Under the pieces are notes generated by a model. That model was not told the origin of the DNA. It was given only the letters and a program-made list of their open reading frames with translations, and made no database searches. From Nocardioides sp. (lineage in GTDB: Bacteria; Actinomycetota; Actinomycetes; Propionibacteriales; Nocardioidaceae), in NCBI RefSeq assembly GCF_030150155.1, contig NZ_JASLGR010000018.1:1-64000 (forward strand): a stretch of 64,000 nt of DNA. Direction: 5' to 3'. The first letter of the stretch is position 1. Each line of letters starts with the position of its first letter. This document shows positions 59,144 through 64,000 of the stretch, one piece after another. The translations under genes were made by a program, and so were the position numbers.

Positions 59144-60525
59144 GCTCGGCGCTCGCGGCGGCCGTGATCACGGCCGTCCCCGGCGGCATGGCCGCGCACG
59201 GCATCGGTGGTGCGCGCGACCTCCCGATCCCGCGGGAGCTCGCGATCGCCGGTGCGGTCGCGGCCCTGGTGCTCTCCTTCTCGGTGCTGGCGCTGGCCTG
59301 GCGCACTCCGCGGTACGACGGCCCGGCGAACGCCGCTCGCGGCCGGCCCGCCCCGCTGCTGCTCTCGGCCGTCGTCGCCTCGACGACGTGGAAGGTGCTG
59401 TGGCGGGTCGTCGGCTTCGCGATCTTCGCCTACACGGTGATGGTCGCGGTCTTCGGCAAGGACCTGCTGACCAACCCGTTCTTCGGCATCTACTACATCT
59501 GGTGGTGGGTGGGCCTGGTCCCGCTCTCCCTCTTCTTCGGTCCGGTCTGGAAGGCGATCAGCCCGGTCCGCACGATCAACGCCGGCCTGTCCAAGCTCAC
59601 CGGCAACGACCCCGAGCACGGCCTGTACCGCTACCCCGAGTGGCTCGGTCACTGGCCCGCCGCGCTCGGGCTGTTCGCGTTCGTCTGGATGGAGCTGGTC
59701 TACCCCAACTCCACCGAGCTCGGCCCGGTCCGGCTGTGGTGTGCGGTCTACGTTGCGGTGATGCTGGTCGGCGGCGCCTTGTGGGGCAACGTCTTCTACG
59801 CCCGCGCCGACCCGTTCGAGGTGTACAGCTCCCTGGTCGCGAAGCTGTCGATCTGGGGTCGCCACGACGGTCGGCTCTGGCTCCGCTCGCCGCTGGCGAA
59901 CCTCGCCACGGTGGTGCCGCGTCCGGGCCTGGTGGCGGTGGCGGCGGTGCTCTTCGGGTCGACCGGGTTCGACTCGTTCAAGGACTCGCCGACCTGGGTG
60001 AAGTTCTTCCAGAGCAACGACTTCATCAACGCCCACAGCTGGGCGCCGACGCTGGTGAACTTCGCCGGCCTGCTCGGCATGTGTGTGCTGGTCGGCCTGA
60101 TCTTCGTCGGCGCGACGATGGCGACCGGGGTCGGCCCGGAGCGCTCACGACGCTCGCTGCCGGCGACGTTCGCGCACTCGATCCTGCCGATCATCGTGGC
60201 GTACGTCGTCGCGCACTACCTCACCTACCTGCTCGAGGGCGGCAAGGCGACCCTGATCAAGGTCAGCGACCCGTTCTCCGACGGATCGAACTGGTTCGGC
60301 ACCGGCGACTGGTCGGTGAGCTACTGGTTCGCCTACCACCCGACGCTGCTGGCGGTGATCAAGGTCTCCGCGGTCGTGATCGGCCACGTGCTCGGCGTGA
60401 TCGCCGCGCACGACCGCTCGATCGCGGTGCTGCCCAAACGCCACCAGCTCACCGGTCAGCTGCCACTGCTCTTCGCGATGGTCGCCTTCACCGCCGGTGG
60501 CTTGTACCTGCTGTTCTCCTCCTGA
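59140..60525 (+). CDS. Multi-pass membrane protein, annotated elsewhere as fenitrothion hydrolase-like
   Basis: A 461-residue protein with about ten membrane helices. It starts with AVPGGMAAHGIGGARDLPIP, then helices and a histidine-containing C-terminal half (FAHSILPIIVAYVVAHYLTY, YHPTLLAVIKVSAVVIGHVL). It resembles actinobacterial proteins labelled fenitrothion hydrolase, a name that probably does not reflect the native role. Pairing with a cupredoxin-like lipoprotein suggests metal or redox function (inference). The end overlaps the convergent tadZ gene by 38 bases. Confidence 0.75.
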   Translation: MSSALAAAVITAVPGGMAAHGIGGARDLPIPRELAIAGAVAALVLSFSVLALAWRTPRYDGPANAARGRPAPLLLSAVVASTTWKVLWRVVGFAIFAYTVMVAVFGKDLLTNPFFGIYYIWWWVGLVPLSLFFGPVWKAISPVRTINAGLSKLTGNDPEHGLYRYPEWLGHWPAALGLFAFVWMELVYPNSTELGPVRLWCAVYVAVMLVGGALWGNVFYARADPFEVYSSLVAKLSIWGRHDGRLWLRSPLANLATVVPRPGLVAVAAVLFGSTGFDSFKDSPTWVKFFQSNDFINAHSWAPTLVNFAGLLGMCVLVGLIFVGATMATGVGPERSRRSLPATFAHSILPIIVAYVVAHYLTYLLEGGKATLIKVSDPFSDGSNWFGTGDWSVSYWFAYHPTLLAVIKVSAVVIGHVLGVIAAHDRSIAVLPKRHQLTGQLPLLFAMVAFTAGGLYLLFSS

Positions 60526-61741
60526 GCCCCGGCATCAGGGCGACGGCGCCCGCCCTCCTCGGCCTCACCGCCGGGGTCAGGGCGGGCGTCTGTGCGTGGC
60601 CCAGGCCCAGCAGCGCGTGGGTCAGCGCCGAGCTGCCCACGACCTGGACCACGGAGCGTTGCGCAAGCAGCGCCCGGTCCGCGGCGGCGGTGTCCTCAGG
60701 CAGCAGGTGCACCGACGTCGGGGCACCGACCTGACGCAGCACCCCCTCGACCTCCTCGCGCGTGCCGAGCGAGTCCCGCCACCGATTGAGCGCCACCCGT
60801 ACGCCGCTCACGCCGTGCTCCTCCAGGTCGGCCAGCGACCGGCAGGCTCGGCCCAGACCGACCGGGTCGGGCAGCCCGACGAGGACCACCTCGTCGGCGA
60901 GGTCGAGCACCTCGCTCCGAGTGTCGGTGCCGACGTCGACCACCACCCAGCCCCACCCCGAGGCGGCCTCGACCAGGGTGCTCAGCGCCCCCTCGGGCAC
61001 CTCACGCCAGCGGTCGGGACGTGGCACCCCGGTGAGCACCTGCCAGCCGGGCGCCACCGTCCGGGCCGCGTTCTGCCAGCCCTCGGCGATCCGGCCCGAG
61101 GCCGCCAGCCGTCCCACCGCGAGCAGCCCGGAGACCTCGTCGAGGACGCCGAGCTGCTGTCCGAGTGAGCCGCCGAGCGGGTCGGCGTCGATCAGGGTGA
61201 CGCGCTCCCCCGCGGCGGCCAGCGTGGCGGCCGTGGCCAGCGCGACGGTGGAGGCGCCGGGCGCCCCGCGGGCGCCGCACACCGCCAGCACCCGGCACGT
61301 GCTCTCCTGCGCTGAGGACTCTGCGGTCGGCGGGAGGGTTTCGGGGGCCTCCTCACCGGGAGCGCGGTGATCGCGCTCATCCTGGCGGGCTGTCGGGCCG
61401 TGCGCGAGCAGGTCGGGCAGCCTCCCCAGCGCACCGTCGTCGAGCACCAGCCCGATCCCGATCCGCTGGGCGCGGACCTGGGCCGCCTCCGACGGTCCGG
61501 CCGCGACGGCCACCACCAGCACCCCCGCCCTGCCCAGCTGGGCGACGGCGTCGGTGTCCAGGCCCGGCGCGTCGAGGCTGACCAGCGCGCCGTCGGCCTG
61601 GCCCAGGGTCACCGAGGCGAGCAGGTCGTCGACGTCGACGCACCGGCGCAGCACGACGGTGCGGGCCTCGCCCTCGAGCAGTGCCAGCGCCTCGGACTCC
61701 CAGCCCGCTCCGGCCGCGAGCACCAGGATGCCCCGACGCAT
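60488..61741 (-). CDS. tadZ: TadZ/CpaE-like pilus localisation ATPase
   Basis: A 417-residue protein. The N-terminal part (about 1-120) is an atypical receiver-like domain. The C-terminal MinD/ParA-like domain has a deviant Walker A (CGARGAPGASTVALA) and VTLIDADPLGGSLGQQLGVL. It positions Flp pili. The ATG overlaps the cpaB stop by 1 base (TGATG); GTG at 61744 is an equal alternative. It is 8 kb from the tad ATPase gene, unusually far. Confidence 0.83.
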   Translation of the reverse strand: MRRGILVLAAGAGWESEALALLEGEARTVVLRRCVDVDDLLASVTLGQADGALVSLDAPGLDTDAVAQLGRAGVLVVAVAAGPSEAAQVRAQRIGIGLVLDDGALGRLPDLLAHGPTARQDERDHRAPGEEAPETLPPTAESSAQESTCRVLAVCGARGAPGASTVALATAATLAAAGERVTLIDADPLGGSLGQQLGVLDEVSGLLAVGRLAASGRIAEGWQNAARTVAPGWQVLTGVPRPDRWREVPEGALSTLVEAASGWGWVVVDVGTDTRSEVLDLADEVVLVGLPDPVGLGRACRSLADLEEHGVSGVRVALNRWRDSLGTREEVEGVLRQVGAPTSVHLLPEDTAAADRALLAQRSVVQVVGSSALTHALLGLGHAQTPALTPAVRPRRAGAVALMPGLRRRTAGTSHRR

Positions 61742-62400
61742 CACTGCCGCCGTACGACGGTCACGGTGGGCTGGTCGGCGGCACCGAGGGCTGCGAAGAA
61801 CGCCTGCGCGTCCTCGTCGGGGACCGCGACGACGAGCTGTCGCTTTCCGGTGGAGACCATCGCCGAGTCGGCCGCCGAAGCCTCCACGACGCTGGCCGCC
61901 GCCAGCGCCGGCTCGGCCGCGGCCCCGAGCCGGGCACCGCGCTCGAGCACGTAGACGTCGACCACGCCACCGGGGCCGACCGAGGGCGGGACCTGGTCGG
62001 GGTCGACGGAGATCGGCACCTGCACCAGTCCGGTCGCGGTGGCGGGGCTCAGTGCCGAGCGTGGCACCAGCTCCCCGGCCCGGACCGGCTGGGCGAAGAC
62101 CAGCCCGTCACCCAGGTCGCTGCCCGGCCCGATCAGGGTCGCCGCGACCCGGTCGGAGACCGCCACCTCGGTGCTGTCGAGGTCGACGTCGGCCAGCGCG
62201 GTGCCGGCCGCGATGTCGCCCGAGGCGACCGAGACCAGCACCCGATCGTCGCTGTCGGCCAGCAGCCGTGCACCGAGGATCACCGAGACGGCCACGACCG
62301 CCACTCCCACCCAGAGTCGGGGGTCACGCCAGCCGGCGCGTGACGCGCGAGTCGCCAGGGGAGCTCCAGGCGTCGCGACAAGCCCGAGATTTCTCGTCAC
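61741..62400 (-). CDS. cpaB: CpaB/RcpC-like Flp pilus protein with SAF domain
   Basis: A 219-residue protein. A membrane helix (LWVGVAVVAVSVILGARLLA) precedes an SAF domain (VLVSVASGDIAAGTALADVD, then FAQPVRAGELVPRSAL) and a C-terminal beta region (PSVGPGGVVDVYVLERG). These are typical of CpaB, which helps pilus export or periplasmic assembly. GTG at 62400 is chosen because CATGAT lies 6 bases before it. Confidence 0.85.
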   Translation of the reverse strand: MTRNLGLVATPGAPLATRASRAGWRDPRLWVGVAVVAVSVILGARLLADSDDRVLVSVASGDIAAGTALADVDLDSTEVAVSDRVAATLIGPGSDLGDGLVFAQPVRAGELVPRSALSPATATGLVQVPISVDPDQVPPSVGPGGVVDVYVLERGARLGAAAEPALAAASVVEASAADSAMVSTGKRQLVVAVPDEDAQAFFAALGAADQPTVTVVRRQ

Positions 62401-62498
62401 GCCGACATCATGAACGCCGATCCGCTGCCTGTCAGCGAGTTCGGGTTTTTCCACAGGCCCACGCCGGGAGGTTGGCTCGAAGTGGTTACATGGTCCCC

Positions 62499-62741
62499 AT
62501 GCCAGGGACTCCCCGCTTCCTGACCCTCGCCGACGTCGCGGAGGTCCTCAACACCTCCAGCGCCCAGGTCTACGCCCTGGTGCGGCGCGGCGAGCTGCCG
62601 GCGATCAAGCTCGGCGGCCGCGGCCAGTGGCGGGTCGAGGCGACCAAGCTGGAGGAGTTCATCCAGGGGCTCTACACCGAGACCCGGGAGTTCGTCGACA
62701 CCCACCCGTTCGCCGAGGCCGACGCCGACGCTGCGGAGTGA
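62499..62741 (+). CDS. BldC-like helix-turn-helix protein
   Basis: An 80-residue DNA-binding protein. The MerR-type winged HTH reads FLTLADVAEVLNTSSAQVYA, then LVRRGELPAIKLGGRGQWRV. An acidic tail follows. It resembles BldC and excisionase-family HTH proteins, small regulators of development in actinobacteria. It is divergent from cpaB, so it may regulate the tad genes. A TTACAT -10 candidate lies 7 bases before the ATG. Confidence 0.85.
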   Translation: MPGTPRFLTLADVAEVLNTSSAQVYALVRRGELPAIKLGGRGQWRVEATKLEEFIQGLYTETREFVDTHPFAEADADAAE

Positions 62742-62756
62742 CCTGGCGGCTTTCCG

Positions 62757-63953
62757 CTAGTCGGACTGGCCGGCCAGGGTCACCTTGAGCACCTTGTCCT
62801 TGCCCGCGCTGTTGACCCGCACCTCGACGGTCTGGCCGGGCAGGTGGGTGCGGATCGCCACGATCAGGCCGACCCCGTCACGCACCACCTGGTCGCCGAC
62901 CTTGGTGATCAGATCGCCCTTGGCCAGGCCCGCCTTCGCCGCGGGTGAGCCCGGCTCGACCGAGATCACCTCCGCGCCGTCGCCGGTCGGGTCGTCGCCG
63001 ACGGTGCTCACCTTGGCGCCGATGATCGGGTACGTCGCCTTGCCGCTGCTGATCAGCTGCTGGGCGGTGACCTTCACCTGCTCGATCGGGATCGCGAAGC
63101 CGACACCGATGCTGCCCGACTCGGTCGAGCCGCTGCCCCCGGCGGTCGCGATCGCGCTGTTGACGCCGACCACCTGGCCGAGCAGGTTGACCAGCGGACC
63201 GCCGGAGTTGCCCGGGTTGATCGCGGCGTCGGTCTGGATCGCGTTGATGTAGCTGAGGTCGTCGGCGGAGTCGCCCGTCGAGACGGGTCGGTTGAGGGCG
63301 CTGACGATGCCGCTGGTGACCGTCGAGGAGAGCCCGAGCGGTGAGCCGATCGCAACCACCTGCTCTCCCACCCGCAGCGCCTCGGACGCTCCGAGGGAGG
63401 CAGCCTTGAGCCCCTTGGCCTTCGGCGCGTCCAGGACGGCGAGGTCGTAGACGGTGGAGCGGCCCAGGATCGTCGCCTTGACCTTGGTGCCCTCGCCGTC
63501 GATCACGTAGACGGGGCCCTTGTCCTTGGCCGCAGCGGCCACGACGTGGTTGTTGGTGATGATGTGCCCGGCGGTGTCGAAGACGAAGCCCGAGCCGGTC
63601 GCACCGGCATCCTGGCCGCCGTACTCGGCGACGATCTGGACGGTGGAGGGCAGCAGCGTCTGGGCGACGGTGACCACCGAGGCGTCAGCCGGGTCGATCG
63701 GCGCCTGTTGCACGATCGTGGAGCCGCCGTCGTACGACGTCGTGGCCGAGCTCGAGTCGTCGGAGCCGTAGTGGTCCCACAACGCCGCTCCCCCGACACC
63801 GCCGACGGCACCGCAGAGCAGGCCGAGCACCGCGACGACGGGCCACACCCAGCCGCTGGGCCGAGCCCGGGGTGCGGGCACCGGGGCGACGGGTCCGGTC
63901 GGCGCGGCGGGCGGCAGGGGCTGGCCCCAGGGATCGGACGTCGGCTCGGTCAC
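62757..63953 (-). CDS. HtrA/DegP-like membrane-anchored serine protease with PDZ domain
   Basis: A 398-residue protease. A proline-rich cytoplasmic N terminus is followed by one helix (VVAVLGLLCGAVGGVGGAAL), a trypsin-like domain with catalytic histidine (ITNNHVVAAA), aspartate (STVYDLAVLD) and serine (NPGNSGGPLVN), and a C-terminal PDZ domain (EPGSPAAKAGLAKGDLITKV). It acts on misfolded or specific extracytoplasmic proteins. Confidence 0.95.
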   Translation of the reverse strand: MTEPTSDPWGQPLPPAAPTGPVAPVPAPRARPSGWVWPVVAVLGLLCGAVGGVGGAALWDHYGSDDSSSATTSYDGGSTIVQQAPIDPADASVVTVAQTLLPSTVQIVAEYGGQDAGATGSGFVFDTAGHIITNNHVVAAAAKDKGPVYVIDGEGTKVKATILGRSTVYDLAVLDAPKAKGLKAASLGASEALRVGEQVVAIGSPLGLSSTVTSGIVSALNRPVSTGDSADDLSYINAIQTDAAINPGNSGGPLVNLLGQVVGVNSAIATAGGSGSTESGSIGVGFAIPIEQVKVTAQQLISSGKATYPIIGAKVSTVGDDPTGDGAEVISVEPGSPAAKAGLAKGDLITKVGDQVVRDGVGLIVAIRTHLPGQTVEVRVNSAGKDKVLKVTLAGQSD

Positions 63954-64000
63954 CCCGCCATTCTGGCCCCTGAGCGGGGCCAGCGGGGGCAGACGCGCTC

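Overview
The window is very GC-rich and densely packed, with many 1-4 base stop/start overlaps. It looks like chromosome of a high-GC actinobacterium, most likely a Nocardioides-type member of the Propionibacteriales. That placement is inferred from the gene set: mycothiol-linked families, the prfB-ftsE-ftsX-M23 peptidase-smpB block, an actinobacterial Tad (Flp) pilus locus, a WS/DGAT acyltransferase, and single-protein Ku with a LigD-type polymerase. Many genes have a TANNNT-like -10 element exactly 6 bases before the start codon, as expected for leaderless mRNAs.

Layout. 1-14.8 kb: start of metG, thiol enzymes, a CHAP-domain exoprotein, aminopeptidase N, OsmC, truncated haemoglobin, a PilZ/GGDEF-EAL cyclic-di-GMP group, a thioesterase, a thiolase, an 11-residue-repeat coiled-coil protein and the ABC-F factor EttA. 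14.8-18.8 kb: a coupled operon of cysteine dioxygenase, rhodanese and an osmoprotectant-type ABC transporter. 18.9-27.2 kb: SSB, two dynamin-like GTPases coupled to a PrsW-type protease, aminopeptidase P, a quinone reductase/HxlR pair and tRNA-Arg. 27.4-33.6 kb: a CAP-domain exoprotein and the smpB/ftsEX/prfB block. 33.7-37.4 kb: Tad pilus genes (TadG/TadE-like proteins, a pilin candidate, tadC, tadB and the 3' part of the ATPase gene). 51.6-64 kb: the 5' part of that ATPase gene, a two-component system, LigD polymerase/Ku, lipid and membrane genes, the Tad genes tadZ and cpaB, a small HTH protein and an HtrA-type protease.

The main feature is a 14.2 kb integrative element (about 37,377-51,588) that splits the pilus ATPase gene cpaF/tadA between its Walker A and Walker B regions. 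A large serine recombinase starts 23 bases inside the left end. Joining the two flanks at a shared TC dinucleotide restores an in-frame 414-codon ATPase with the expected LRMRPSR motif, so the attachment site can be read to the base. The element has a maintenance half and a defence half. The maintenance half holds a RepA-like ATPase, an HNH nuclease, small zinc-ribbon proteins, a 24-residue membrane peptide, and an iteron-like array of GCACACTTC repeats. The defence half holds a MazG-type pyrophosphohydrolase, an EVE-HNH protein, a ScoMcrA-like HNH protein, and two convergent large nuclease-like proteins (478 and 688 residues) of unfamiliar architecture. No phage structural or conjugation genes are visible.

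Biological reading (inference): while integrated, the element should stop Flp pilus assembly and at the same time add restriction-type defence. Precise excision would restore the pilus. The convergent 478/688-residue pair is the best candidate for an undescribed defence system.
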